Shown piece by piece: positions 22,972 through 32,019 of a stretch of DNA of 32,019 bases; position 1 is the first letter of the stretch, and every line of letters begins with the position of its first letter. Under the pieces are notes generated by a model, which was given only the letters and a program-made list of their open reading frames with translations, was not told the origin of the DNA and did not search any database. Position numbers and translations under genes: made by a program. The stretch comes from Collinsella aerofaciens (GTDB lineage: Bacteria; Actinomycetota; Coriobacteriia; Coriobacteriales; Coriobacteriaceae): contig NZ_WQPL01000006.1 in assembly GCF_018785245.1 (NCBI RefSeq), positions 1-32,019 of the forward strand. Direction: 5' to 3'.

Positions 22972-24198
22972 ATGGATTTTTCTCCGGCGGATCTGTTCCG
23001 TTCAACCAAGACCGGCTCTCGCAGCAGCCTGGACCGCGTCAACAAGCAACTTTCGGCCTCGCGCGGCACGTTTCGCCAAAAGGTGCATATCGGTGTGCTC
23101 GTGGCTACTGTGGCGCTCGTCGCCTACGGTGCCATCATCATCTGGTCGGCTTCGCAGTTTAAGGCCGATGCCTCGTTCTCACGCCATCTGCTGGGAATCG
23201 GCATCGGGGCGGTGCTGGCGGTGTTGGTCTGGCGTACCGACTTGCGCGGTATTTCCAATTTCTCGACGGCGTTGCTCGTCATCGACCTGATCGTGATCTT
23301 CTCGCCCAAGATTCCGGGCCTGTCCTATACGGGCGGTCTGGGCATGACGGGCTGGATCAAGATTCCCGGTATCGGCTTGACATTCCAGCCGGTTGAGCTT
23401 GCCAAGCTCATCACCATCTTCTTTATTGCTACGCTTGGCTCGCAATATAACGGTCGCATCGATACCGTTCGCGACTACGTCAAGCTCTGCGGTATGCTGT
23501 CCATTCCGTTTTTGGCCGTCGTTGCCATGGGCGACCTGGGCTCGGGCCTGGTCGTGCTTGTTTCGGGCGCCATCGTCATCTGCATGAGCGGTGCACGCCG
23601 CGAATGGGTGCTGTCGACTCTGGCCCTGCTCGTGGGCTTGGTGGCCCTCGTTCTGGCGCTCGATTCGGTCTTTGATTCGTTGCTCGGCCACGATGTGCTC
23701 ATCAAGCAGTATCAGATGAACCGTCTGACGGTCTTTATCGACCCCGATAATGCCGATTCGGACGATGCCTACAACCTGCAGCAGTCGCTTATCGCCGTTG
23801 GCTCGGGCGGCTTCTTTGGTAAGGGTTTGGGCCATGCGACGCAGTCGGCCGGCGGCTTTCTGCCTGAGTTCCACACCGACTTCGTCTTCGCCTTCCTGTC
23901 CGAGACCTTTGGTTTTTGCGGTTCCTTTTTGCTCCTGTGCCTCTACGTGCTGCTGATCTTTTCGACGATTCGCGTCGCCTTTAAGTGTGAGTCGCTGTTT
24001 TTGCGTCTTTCGTGTGTGGGCATCGTTGGCATGTGGGCGTTCCAGACCTTCGAAAACATCGGCATGTGCATCGGCGTGATGCCGATTACCGGTATTCCGC
24101 TCCCATTTATTAGCTTCGGTTCGTCTTCGATGATGATTCAGCTGCTGACGGTGGGTATCGTACAATCCATATGGCGGCATCGTTCGGGCGCCGCGTAA
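22972..24198 (+). CDS. rodA: SEDS-family peptidoglycan polymerase RodA
   Basis: 408 residues, about ten membrane helices after a 38-residue cytoplasmic tail. SEDS landmarks: GWIKIPGIGLTFQPVELAKL (the family QPSE reads QPVE), MGDLGSGLVVL, the loop NLQQSLIAVGSGGFFGKGLG, LPEFHTDFVFAFLSETFGF containing the catalytic-site Asp, and GVMPITGIPLPFISFGSSSM. It polymerises lipid II into glycan strands together with PBP2. ATG 22972 has AGGAGG 5 bases upstream, overlapping the PBP2 stop. The position directly after PBP2 supports RodA over FtsW. Confidence 0.95.
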   Translation: MDFSPADLFRSTKTGSRSSLDRVNKQLSASRGTFRQKVHIGVLVATVALVAYGAIIIWSASQFKADASFSRHLLGIGIGAVLAVLVWRTDLRGISNFSTALLVIDLIVIFSPKIPGLSYTGGLGMTGWIKIPGIGLTFQPVELAKLITIFFIATLGSQYNGRIDTVRDYVKLCGMLSIPFLAVVAMGDLGSGLVVLVSGAIVICMSGARREWVLSTLALLVGLVALVLALDSVFDSLLGHDVLIKQYQMNRLTVFIDPDNADSDDAYNLQQSLIAVGSGGFFGKGLGHATQSAGGFLPEFHTDFVFAFLSETFGFCGSFLLLCLYVLLIFSTIRVAFKCESLFLRLSCVGIVGMWAFQTFENIGMCIGVMPITGIPLPFISFGSSSMMIQLLTVGIVQSIWRHRSGAA

Positions 24199-24216
24199 CC
24201 GCTGGAGGGGTTTGCC

Positions 24217-25146
24217 ATGAAAATTCCCGTAGATAAGCTGACCCGCGCTTTTAAGATGGGCGCGTCCGTTAAGAAGGATTCCGATACACCTGTGCGCGTC
24301 TCGGTCTATCTGGATTCGTCCGCCTCGCGCTTTCTGGCCGAGACGGTGCGTGACGCCTTTGTGCCGCAGACGACCTCGGGCATTGTGCGCGTCGAGCGTC
24401 TGGGGGAGGAGCGAATTGCTCCAAAGACCGATACCGATGTGGTGCTGGTGCTCTCGTGTGGTTCCGACCGCTTGGAGAGTGCCGTGCAGGAGCTCGTGAT
24501 CGCCGGCGCGCCCGTGTGCGTGCTTGCCGAGTCTGCTGTGGAGGTGCCGTTTATCGAGGAGTCTACGCCCATGCTCGGCGTGGTAGCGGCAACCGATAAG
24601 ACGTATCTGCTCGAGACGCTTGCCCGCTGGATTCTCGATCGCACCGACAAGGAAACGGCTTTTGCGGCGAACTTTGCCTTCATGCGCATCGCTGCGGCCA
24701 ATCGTATCATCACCTCGTGCGCGCTCACCAATATGGCGACCGGTGCGCTGGTGTTTTTGCCGGGCGCCGATTATCCCGTTATGGCGCTGGCGCAGGTGGG
24801 CATGCTCTTTGAGCTCGCTGCCGTCTTTGGACGCGGCATTAAGCCTGAGCGCGGCTACGAGGTCGCGGGCGTGCTTGCCGGCGGTCTTGTGATCCGAGCG
24901 GTCACCCGCGCACTTGTCAAGCAGACGCCGCATATTGGGTTTGCCGTCAAGGCGCTCACTGCTGCCGCGGGCACCTATGGCATGGGCCGTGCGCTCGTTT
25001 CGCTCTACGAGCGCGATGTCGACTACAGCCGTGCCAACGAGGTGGTCACTGCCACGTTCTCCCGCGTTCGCGATCTGGTGACCACGGTCGCGGGCGCTAC
25101 CCGTCCTATGGCGTCCTATCAGGACGCATCAGATCTCGCTGCTTAG
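24217..25146 (+). CDS. Uncharacterised protein with a DUF697-like membrane-associated domain
   Basis: 309 residues. Residues about 25-130 look like a small alpha/beta domain (VSVYLDSSASRFLAETV, TDVVLVLSCGSDRLESAVQELVIAG) reminiscent of a degenerate P-loop or Rossmann-like fold, with no Walker motif that I can find. Residues about 150-265 are largely apolar (RIITSCALTNMATGALVFLPGAD, ALAQVGMLFELAAVFG) and match the layout I recall for DUF697 proteins. ATG 24217 with GGAGGGG about 6 bases upstream. It lies 18 bases after rodA and 10 bases before the radical SAM gene, so it is probably in the elongasome transcript. Family membership is a tentative recall; function unknown. Confidence 0.7.
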   Translation: MKIPVDKLTRAFKMGASVKKDSDTPVRVSVYLDSSASRFLAETVRDAFVPQTTSGIVRVERLGEERIAPKTDTDVVLVLSCGSDRLESAVQELVIAGAPVCVLAESAVEVPFIEESTPMLGVVAATDKTYLLETLARWILDRTDKETAFAANFAFMRIAAANRIITSCALTNMATGALVFLPGADYPVMALAQVGMLFELAAVFGRGIKPERGYEVAGVLAGGLVIRAVTRALVKQTPHIGFAVKALTAAAGTYGMGRALVSLYERDVDYSRANEVVTATFSRVRDLVTTVAGATRPMASYQDASDLAA

Positions 25147-25156
25147 GGGTTTTCCG

Positions 25157-27034
25157 TTGCGCGTTGCATACCAAGACTGTTTTCATTTAATTGAGCCGTT
25201 GCTCGCCAAGGTCGAGAAGCCGAGTCGCTATATCGATCACGAGTGGGGCACGCTTTCCAAGGCCGATGCCGACTACCGTTGCTGCCTGATCTATCCGGAT
25301 GTGTACGAGGTCGGTCTGCCCAACCAGGGTATCGCCATCCTCTACAACATCCTTAACCAGGCCGAGGGCATCTCCTGCGAGCGTGGCTATGTGCCGTGGC
25401 CCGATATGGGTGACGCTATGCGCGAGGCGGGCATTCCGCTGCTCTCGCTTGAGGGTGCAGCGCCGGTCGCTTCGTTTGATATCGTCGGTCTGCATGTGCC
25501 GCACGAGATGGCGGTGACGAACTTCCTCGAGGCACTCGACCTCGCTGGCATTCCACTGTTGGCGGCCGACCGAGGCGAAGACGACCCTATCATCATCGCC
25601 GGCGGCCCCTCGGTGTACAACCCCGAGCCGTACGCGGCCTTCTTCGATGCCATCCTCATCGGTGAGGGCGAGGAATCGCTGCTCGAGACCTGCCAGCTGC
25701 ATCGCCGCCTGCGTGACGAAGGGGTCCCGCGCGCGCAGATTGTCGAGCAGCTTGCATCCATTGCCGGCAACTACGTGCCATCGCTCTATGAGGTTCGTCA
25801 CGACGAGCCCTGCTCGCCGCATGGCTACACCGTGCCGCGTGAAGGCAAGGATGCGCCGACCGTGGTCTACAAGCGCGTCGTCGAGGATTTCGGCGCCACG
25901 AATCCGCTGTCGCAGTCGTGCGTGCCCTATGCGCAGCTGGTTCACGACCGCCTGTCTATCGAGATCCTGCGCGGCTGCGCCCGCGGCTGTCGTTTTTGCC
26001 AGGCTGGCATGACGTATCGTCCGGTGCGCGAGCGCTCGGCCGACCAGATCGTCTCGTCGGTGATTCAGGGTCTGGAAAAGACCGGCTATGACGAGGTGTC
26101 GCTGACCTCGCTCTCCACGACCGACCACTCCTGCATTCGCGACGTGCTCGGCAGGCTCAACCGTCGCCTGGAGGATACGGGTATTCGCGTGTCTATTCCG
26201 TCGCAGCGCCTGGATTCGTTTGGCGTGGATATGGCCGAGTCGGTTGCCGGCGAAAAGAAGGGCGGCCTGACGTTCGCGCCCGAGGCCGGCAGCCAGCGCA
26301 TGCGCGACATTATTAACAAGAACGTGACCGAGGAGGACCTGGACCGTGCGGCCAAGGCGGCCTTCGAGGCCGGCTGGAACCGCATGAAGCTCTACTTTAT
26401 GATGGGCCTTCCCGGCGAGCGCGACGAGGACATCGTGGCCATCGCCAATCTGGCCGATCACGTGCTGGAGCTCGGTCGTTCCGTGGTGCCCAAGGCTCGT
26501 CGCGGCTCGATCTCGGTGTCCATCTCGGTTTCGGTCTTTATCCCCAAGGCTGCCACGCCGTTCCAGTGGTGCCCGCAGCTCGACTACGACGACGTCAAGC
26601 GTCGCCAGAAGCTGCTTATCACGAGCGTTCGCAACCGTGCCGTCCGCGTTCATTACCACGATGCCGAGACCTCGCTCATCGAGGCCGCACTGTCCCGCGC
26701 CGGTCGTGACATGACGCCCGTCATCATCGACGCTTGGCGCTCGGGCTCTCGCTTTGACGCCTGGGTAGAGCATTTCTCGCTCGATAACTGGAAGGAGGCT
26801 GCTGCCAAAAACGGCATCGACCTCAATGAGCTCGTGCACCTGCCCTACGGGTTGGACTGGCGCCTGCCGTGGGAGCACGTGAGCCCCGGCTGCACACGCG
26901 GCTTTCTCGAGCGCGAGTACCGTCGCTCGCTCGAGGGCGTCACGACTCCCGACTGCACCCGCACGTCGTGCACCGGCTGCGGGATCTGCCCCACGCTCCA
27001 CGCCAAGAATGTATTGATGGGTGATCGCGCATGA
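25157..27034 (+). CDS. B12-binding/radical SAM protein, TIGR03960 type
   Basis: 625 residues. The N-terminal part (about 1-240) resembles a cobalamin-binding-like domain (IYPDVYEVGLPNQGIAILYNIL, HVPHEMAVTNFLEALDLAGIPLL, GGPSVYNPEPYA, IGEGEESL). The radical SAM core has CARGCRFC (Cys 274, 278, 281) for the 4Fe-4S cluster, and TFAPEAGSQRMRDIINK. The C-terminal end holds four more cysteines (600, 605, 608, 611) that could bind another metal centre. The next gene overlaps by 4 bases and encodes the usual DUF2344 partner. In many bacteria this pair lies upstream of rplU-rpmA-obg, as here; its substrate is not established to my knowledge. TTG start with AGGGG 7 bases upstream. Confidence 0.9.
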   Translation: MRVAYQDCFHLIEPLLAKVEKPSRYIDHEWGTLSKADADYRCCLIYPDVYEVGLPNQGIAILYNILNQAEGISCERGYVPWPDMGDAMREAGIPLLSLEGAAPVASFDIVGLHVPHEMAVTNFLEALDLAGIPLLAADRGEDDPIIIAGGPSVYNPEPYAAFFDAILIGEGEESLLETCQLHRRLRDEGVPRAQIVEQLASIAGNYVPSLYEVRHDEPCSPHGYTVPREGKDAPTVVYKRVVEDFGATNPLSQSCVPYAQLVHDRLSIEILRGCARGCRFCQAGMTYRPVRERSADQIVSSVIQGLEKTGYDEVSLTSLSTTDHSCIRDVLGRLNRRLEDTGIRVSIPSQRLDSFGVDMAESVAGEKKGGLTFAPEAGSQRMRDIINKNVTEEDLDRAAKAAFEAGWNRMKLYFMMGLPGERDEDIVAIANLADHVLELGRSVVPKARRGSISVSISVSVFIPKAATPFQWCPQLDYDDVKRRQKLLITSVRNRAVRVHYHDAETSLIEAALSRAGRDMTPVIIDAWRSGSRFDAWVEHFSLDNWKEAAAKNGIDLNELVHLPYGLDWRLPWEHVSPGCTRGFLEREYRRSLEGVTTPDCTRTSCTGCGICPTLHAKNVLMGDRA

Positions 27035-27843
27035 GTGAGCGCCTGACCGACAACCCCTCGCTCTTTAGGCTTCGTGTTCGCTATGGCAAGCGCGATCGCC
27101 TTAAGTACCTGGGCCATCTCGAAGTGATCCATACCATTGAGCGCATCGTGCGCCGTGCGGGACTTCCCTATGCCGTCACGCAGGGCTTCTCTCCGCACAT
27201 GCGCGTGGGCTTCTCTTCGGCGCTACCGGTGGGTACGTCGTCGACATGTGAGTGGTATGACCTGTTTATGACCGAGTTCGTGGCGCTCGACGAGGCGTTT
27301 GGGCGCCTGGCTGCGGCGTCTCCGGCCGATCTGGCGCCCATCGAGGCGGCGTACATCGACGTGCGCACGCCGGCGTTGACGGCGCAGCTCACGCGCCTGT
27401 CGTATCGCATCGACCTGCATCTGGACCCCGAGGCGCCCGTAAGCGCCGACGAGGTGCATCGTGCGATCGACACGCTGCGCGCGGGCCATGGCATCGACTA
27501 CGCGCGCGGAAAAAAGAGCAAGCGCTTGGATTTGGATCACACGCTCGTTGGCTATGAGCTCACGGCGGGGGAGCGCCCGGACCATTTGGTGCTCATGCTC
27601 GACACCCATGCCGACAACGAGGGCTCCATGCGTCCGGAAATTTTGCTTTCTGCGGCTGATGTTTTGTTGCAGGGCTTGACCCCGGGCGTGGATGCACCTA
27701 TTGTTTCCACCGGTATGCAAGACCTCGTGACCATCTGCTCCTACGATGTCGAGCGTCAGAATCAAGCATGCGAGGACGACGAGGGCCGACTCGTCAGCCC
27801 CATACCTGTGCGAACTTGTGGATTTGCTCCACATACTCGTTGA
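27031..27843 (+). CDS. Radical SAM-linked protein, DUF2344/TIGR03936 type
   Basis: 270 residues. The family start FRLRVRYGKRDRLKYLGHLEVIHTIERIVRRAGLPYA, then QGFSPHMRVGFSSALPVGTSS, is clear. It overlaps the radical SAM gene by ATGA (27031-27034), so the two products are coupled and probably form a complex or act in sequence. Some genomes carry the two as one fused polypeptide. The protein is close to full length and has no membrane segment. Its last codons form part of the next promoter: the rplU -35 hexamer covers the TGA stop. Confidence 0.88.
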   Translation: MSERLTDNPSLFRLRVRYGKRDRLKYLGHLEVIHTIERIVRRAGLPYAVTQGFSPHMRVGFSSALPVGTSSTCEWYDLFMTEFVALDEAFGRLAAASPADLAPIEAAYIDVRTPALTAQLTRLSYRIDLHLDPEAPVSADEVHRAIDTLRAGHGIDYARGKKSKRLDLDHTLVGYELTAGERPDHLVLMLDTHADNEGSMRPEILLSAADVLLQGLTPGVDAPIVSTGMQDLVTICSYDVERQNQACEDDEGRLVSPIPVRTCGFAPHTR

Positions 27844-27868
27844 CGGGGGTATTTTCGCCTGCTACTAT
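27840..27868 (+). promoter_or_regulatory. Promoter of rplU-rpmA
   Basis: TTGACG (27840-27845) and TACTAT (27863-27868) with a 17-base spacer; start expected near 27875, leaving a leader of about 36 bases. The -35 overlaps the stop codon of the preceding gene. Confidence 0.65.
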
Positions 27869-27910
27869 ATTCGGCTGTTGCACTAACTGATGCATGAAGG
27901 GCAAGTAAAC

Positions 27911-28285
27911 ATGTACGCAATCGTTAACACGGGCGGCAAGCAGTACAAGGTCGCCACCGACGATGTCATCACCGTCGAGAAGATCGAGGGCAATGAGGGC
28001 GACAAGGTCACCCTGCCGGTTATCTTCCTCAACGATGGTAAGAAGATCGTCACCGACCCCGACAAGCTGGCCAAGGCCAAGGTTACCGCTCAGATCGTTG
28101 AGCAGTTCAAGGGCGAGAAGCAGCTGGTCTTCAAGTTCCACAAGCGCAAGCGCTATCGTCGTCTGAAGGGTCACCGTCAGCAGCTCACCAAGCTGAAGAT
28201 CGTGAAGGTTCAGGCTACCTCCCGCGCCAAGAAGGCTGTCAAGGCAGAGGCTGAGGCTGTTGCCGAGGCTCCCGTCGCCGAGTAG
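27911..28285 (+). CDS. rplU: 50S ribosomal protein L21
   Basis: 124 residues. MYAIVNTGGKQYKVATDD, KFHKRKRYRRLKGHRQQLTKLKI are diagnostic. The core ends near residue 103; the remaining 20 residues (Ala/Glu/Lys/Val-rich, ending in EAPVAE) are an extension beyond the usual bacterial L21. ATG 27911 is chosen over the in-frame ATG 27890 because family members begin MYAIV and GAAGG lies about 10 bases upstream. First gene of the L21-L27 unit. Confidence 0.97.
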   Translation: MYAIVNTGGKQYKVATDDVITVEKIEGNEGDKVTLPVIFLNDGKKIVTDPDKLAKAKVTAQIVEQFKGEKQLVFKFHKRKRYRRLKGHRQQLTKLKIVKVQATSRAKKAVKAEAEAVAEAPVAE

Positions 28286-28318
28286 ATTACACTCGTAACG
28301 AAAGAGTAGGTATACACA

Positions 28319-28576
28319 ATGGCACACAAAAAAGGACTCGGTTCCTCCCGTAATGGCCGTGACTCCCGCGGTCAGCGCCTTGGCACGAAGCGCTATGCCG
28401 GCCAGACGGTAACCACGGGCACGATTCTCGTCCGTCAGCACGGCACGCACATCCACCCGGGTGAGAACGTTGGCCGTGGTAAGGACGACACGCTGTTCGC
28501 GCTGGTCGACGGTACCGTTGAGTTCCACAAGGGTATCAAGCACAGGGTCAGCGTACGCCCGCTCGCGAACGCGTAA
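28319..28576 (+). CDS. rpmA: 50S ribosomal protein L27
   Basis: 85 residues, normal length. [22 protein letters not shown] is the N-terminal arm reaching the peptidyl transferase centre, followed by [27 protein letters not shown]. It starts AHKK directly after Met, so it lacks the short N-terminal prepeptide that Prp protease removes in many Firmicutes. It lies 33 bases after rplU and is followed by a terminator. Confidence 0.98.
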   Translation: MAHKKGLGSSRNGRDSRGQRLGTKRYAGQTVTTGTILVRQHGTHIHPGENVGRGKDDTLFALVDGTVEFHKGIKHRVSVRPLANA

Positions 28577-28601
28577 TTCACCCTTCATAGAGCACATATG
28601 T

Positions 28602-28645
28602 GGGAGGCACTTGAGTTTTAGGATTCAAGGGTCTCCCTCTTTTTT
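28602..28645 (+). terminator. Intrinsic terminator between rpmA and obg
   Basis: GGGAG (28602-28606) pairs with CTCCC (28633-28637), with inner CTTGA/TCAAG pairing, then TCTTTTTT. It ends three bases before the obg Shine-Dalgarno AGGAGG, so it may set partial read-through into obg. Confidence 0.8.
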
Positions 28646-28649
28646 GTAG

Positions 28650-30131
<1,482 letters not shown>

Positions 30132-30134
30132 GCC

Positions 30135-30812
30135 ATGTCGTTGCGCGGTGGAATCGGTTTGCCCGAGCTTCCTCTAGAGGACGGGCAGGAGTTTAGGCTC
30201 GGCATTATGGGTGGCACCTTTGATCCCATCCATTACGGGCACTTGGTTACCGCCGAGCAGGCGCGCGAGTCCCTCGACTTGGACGCTGTGCTCTTTATGC
30301 CGGCGGGCTCTCCTGCTTTTAAGCTTGACAAGCCGGTGACGCCTGCCGAGGACCGTTATGCCATGACGGTCCTCGCCACCGCCGCGAACCCGGCCTTTTT
30401 GGCGAGCCGGTTCGAGATCGACCGCCCGGGCGTAACCTATACGGCCGATACGCTTCATGCCCTTCGCGACTTTTACCCGCCGCAGGTAAAGCTCTACTTT
30501 ATTACGGGCGCCGACGCGATTATCGATATCGTGACCTGGCATGATGCCGAACGAATCGCTGAGCTTGCTACCTTTATTGCGGCGACGCGACCGGGCTTTG
30601 ATATCGATACGGCGCGTGCCCGAATCAAAGAGTCGGGGCTGCCGTTCGATGTGCGCTATATTCAGATTCCGGCGCTGGCGATTAGCTCGACGAACATTCG
30701 TAAGCGAGTTGCCCGCGGCATGAGCGTGCGCTATCTTACGAGCGAGTCTGTGCTCGGCTACATTCGCAAGCGCGGTTTGTATGTCGATCTGGGTCAAGAA
30801 GATTTTGAGTGA
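30135..30812 (+). CDS. nadD: Nicotinate-nucleotide adenylyltransferase
   Basis: 225 residues. GIMGGTFDPIHYGHL (24-37) is the nucleotidyltransferase HxGH motif, and ISSTNIRKRVARG is the ISSTxIR motif. It makes nicotinate adenine dinucleotide from nicotinate mononucleotide and ATP. About 20 residues precede the usual start at FRLGIMGG, an extension with no recognisable function. GGAGGG lies about 10 bases upstream, inside the obg end, so the ATG at 30135 is acceptable, though a later start cannot be excluded. Confidence 0.94.
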   Translation: MSLRGGIGLPELPLEDGQEFRLGIMGGTFDPIHYGHLVTAEQARESLDLDAVLFMPAGSPAFKLDKPVTPAEDRYAMTVLATAANPAFLASRFEIDRPGVTYTADTLHALRDFYPPQVKLYFITGADAIIDIVTWHDAERIAELATFIAATRPGFDIDTARARIKESGLPFDVRYIQIPALAISSTNIRKRVARGMSVRYLTSESVLGYIRKRGLYVDLGQEDFE

Positions 30813-30824
30813 TGGGGGTCTACG

Positions 30825-31433
30825 TTGTCGGTAGAGGATCAGTTTGAGGGCGATGAGCGCGCGCTGCTCAAGCGCATTCAAGAGCTGCTCGATGTTCGCA
30901 TGAAGGATAAGCGCAAGCGCTATGTGCATTCGCTGGGTGTTGCCGAGACCGCACTTCATCTGGCCGAGGTCTACGGCGTTGACCGCTTTGATGCCGCTGC
31001 TGCCGGTCTGATCCACGACTGGGACAAAGTGCTCTCCGACGACGAGCTGGTTACGCGCGCTCTGCATTACGGCATTAAGATTGCCGGCTCTCCTTCCGCC
31101 GCGACGCCGCTTTTGCATGGCCCTGTTGCCGCCTATGAGCTTCCGCAGCTTTTCCCCGAGTTGTCGCCGGCCGTTTTCCAGGCTGTCGACCGTCACACCG
31201 TGGGTGCTTGCGACATGACACCGCTCGATATGGTGGTCTTTGTGGCCGATGCCATCGAGCCCAACCGCCACGGCGACTATGCGCATGCGCTGCGCAAGAT
31301 GGTGGGGGAGTCGACGCTCGATGAGTTGTTCTTCTCCTGTTTTGCGCAGGGTCTGGTCTATGTGATCCAGTCCGGGCGCTATCTTTATCCCACGGCTATT
31401 ACGATTTACAACCATTACGCCCAGCTGCGCTAG
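30825..31433 (+). CDS. yqeK: HD-domain hydrolase YqeK (symmetrical Ap4A hydrolase type)
   Basis: 202 residues. HD-superfamily metal ligands are visible: His35 in RYVHSLGV, His64-Asp65 in IHDWDK, His98, His124 and Asp142 in ADAIEPNR. This pattern, with the nadD and rsfS neighbours, identifies YqeK; characterised homologues hydrolyse diadenosine tetraphosphate to two ADP. TTG start with GGGGG 6 bases upstream. The gene begins 12 bases after nadD. Confidence 0.92.
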   Translation: MSVEDQFEGDERALLKRIQELLDVRMKDKRKRYVHSLGVAETALHLAEVYGVDRFDAAAAGLIHDWDKVLSDDELVTRALHYGIKIAGSPSAATPLLHGPVAAYELPQLFPELSPAVFQAVDRHTVGACDMTPLDMVVFVADAIEPNRHGDYAHALRKMVGESTLDELFFSCFAQGLVYVIQSGRYLYPTAITIYNHYAQLR

Positions 31434-31460
31434 CTCGGGCTGTCTAGAAAGAGGTATTCC

Positions 31461-31916
31461 ATGGCCGACGAGACCATGACCGACGAGCAGATTCTTGAAG
31501 GTGTGGAGCACAAGAGCTTCGTCGCCACGTCCGACCGCACTGCCGCCTCGCTGTCCGCGAGCGGTGTCGCCGCCGAGGATGTCGCCCGCGCCGCCGCGCA
31601 GGCCGCCTACGACAAGAAGGGCGAGGACGTTCAGGTGCTCGACCTGACCGAGCTTTCCGACGTATGCGACTACTTTGTGCTTGCCACCGGTACCAACAAC
31701 CGCCAGGTTGATTCAATTGTCGACGAGATCGAGGAGAAGGTCGCCGAGGCTTGCGGCGAGCATCCGTTCTCCATCGAGGGCCGCGAGCAGAAGACCTGGA
31801 TGCTCATGGACTATGGTTCGGTTGTCGTCCACGTCTTCACTCCCGAAGCGCGCGACTTCTACCGCCTCGAGAAACTCTGGGGAGACGCCCCCCAGCTCCC
31901 CCTCAACCTCCTCTAA
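31461..31916 (+). CDS. rsfS: Ribosome silencing factor RsfS (YbeB/Iojap)
   Basis: 151 residues. The RsfS core (about 40-148) has KKGEDVQVLDLTELSDVCDYFVLATGTNNRQV and TWMLMDYGSVVVHVFTPEARDFYRLEKLWGDAP. It binds L14 on the 50S subunit and blocks joining with 30S under starvation. About 40 residues, rich in Ala, Glu and Asp, precede the core, making it longer than the typical 105-120. ATG 31461 has AAGAGG about 7 bases upstream. The final gene in the window. Confidence 0.95.
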   Translation: MADETMTDEQILEGVEHKSFVATSDRTAASLSASGVAAEDVARAAAQAAYDKKGEDVQVLDLTELSDVCDYFVLATGTNNRQVDSIVDEIEEKVAEACGEHPFSIEGREQKTWMLMDYGSVVVHVFTPEARDFYRLEKLWGDAPQLPLNLL

Positions 31917-31917
31917 A

Positions 31918-31945
31918 TGATTTTTCTGGGACGGGGATAAAAAAA
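31918..31945. repeat. Dispersed repeat, copy 2 (single arm)
   Basis: Matches 6222-6249 at 27 of 28 positions, including an exact 21-base identity through CTGGGACGGGGAT and a poly-A end. It begins one base after the rsfS stop codon. Only one arm is present; the inverted partner seen in copy 1 is not found in the remaining 74 bases, though it might lie past the window edge. The rest of the window to 32019 shows no gene that I can support. Confidence 0.75.
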
Positions 31946-32019
31946 GGCTCTGTTAGACCAGGATTGACATTCCGCCCCGTCATCTTCTTGCGATTGCACA
32001 ATGGTCGCCCCTTGTCGAA

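Noticed and set aside
23179-24933. Long antisense frame over rodA and the DUF697-like gene
   Set aside because: It spans two real genes, has a His/Arg/Gln-rich composition and no recognisable domain or ribosome-binding site.
25187-27001. Open frame of about 600 codons antisense to the radical SAM gene
   Set aside because: High-GC codon bias opens the opposite frame; the translation is low-complexity, rich in Arg, His, Ala and Gly, with no family motif, whereas the plus strand encodes a clear conserved protein.
27844-27910. RNase E/G gene or an L21 leader RNA before rplU
   Set aside because: The gap is 67 bases with a promoter; the leader is too short for a structured regulator, and the RNase gene often found here in other genomes is absent.
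31949-32019. Promoter suggested by TTGACA at 31964-31969
   Set aside because: No matching -10 hexamer lies 15-19 bases downstream.

Overview
This window looks like core chromosome of a high-GC actinobacterium of the class Coriobacteriia, most probably Collinsella or a close relative. That assignment is inference. It rests on the high-GC coding style, the frequent TTG/GTG starts with strong Shine-Dalgarno sites, the gene order (mreBCD-PBP2-rodA followed by a radical-SAM pair, rplU-rpmA-obg-nadD-yqeK-rsfS), and two palindromic intergenic repeat types that I recall, without being able to check, as common in Collinsella-like genomes. There is no rRNA, CRISPR array, transposase or prophage gene.

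Layout. (1) Bases 1-3065 are the edge of a cell-surface polysaccharide locus: the 3' end of a dTDP-4-dehydrorhamnose reductase gene, a convergent membrane-anchored family 2 glycosyltransferase, and a Wzm/Wzt (TagG/TagH)-type ABC exporter. (2) A tRNA-Arg(TCT) follows at 3120-3196. (3) Bases 3301-11831, minus strand, form a compact eight-gene aromatic amino acid operon, in transcription order aroF-tyrA-aroB-aroA-aroC-pheA-aroEK-aroQ. It encodes every step from DAHP synthesis to chorismate, plus chorismate mutase, prephenate dehydratase and prephenate dehydrogenase. AroE and AroK are fused. Two palindromic elements sit in the only sizeable gaps of the operon, and the aroF leader holds a terminator-like hairpin overlapping a short ORF. 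(4) A tRNA-Arg(CCG) at 12036-12112 has a near-consensus promoter and its own terminator. (5) Then come a CtpE-like P-type cation ATPase, a membrane zinc-ribbon protein, a cyclophilin and a membrane TPR protein. (6) Bases 18238-24198 are the rod-shape elongasome set: mreB, mreC, mreD, PBP2 and rodA. A possible DUF697-type membrane protein follows closely. (7) Bases 25157-27843 encode the paired radical SAM/B12-type protein and its DUF2344 partner. (8) Bases 27911-31916 are rplU, rpmA, obg, nadD, yqeK and rsfS, a ribosome-assembly and NAD block. The window ends just past a second copy of the repeat found upstream of pheA.

How they work together. Regions 1 and 6 both concern envelope building: polysaccharide export, and lateral peptidoglycan synthesis by RodA and PBP2 organised by MreBCD. 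Region 3 is one biosynthetic pathway in one transcription unit. Region 8 couples ribosomal proteins L21 and L27 with two ribosome-linked factors (Obg, RsfS). I see no obviously new defence or mobile system. The best leads are the palindromic repeat family, the aro leader, the uncharacterised membrane proteins beside the elongasome, the PBP2 with an extra N-terminal hydrophobic segment, and the radical SAM pair.
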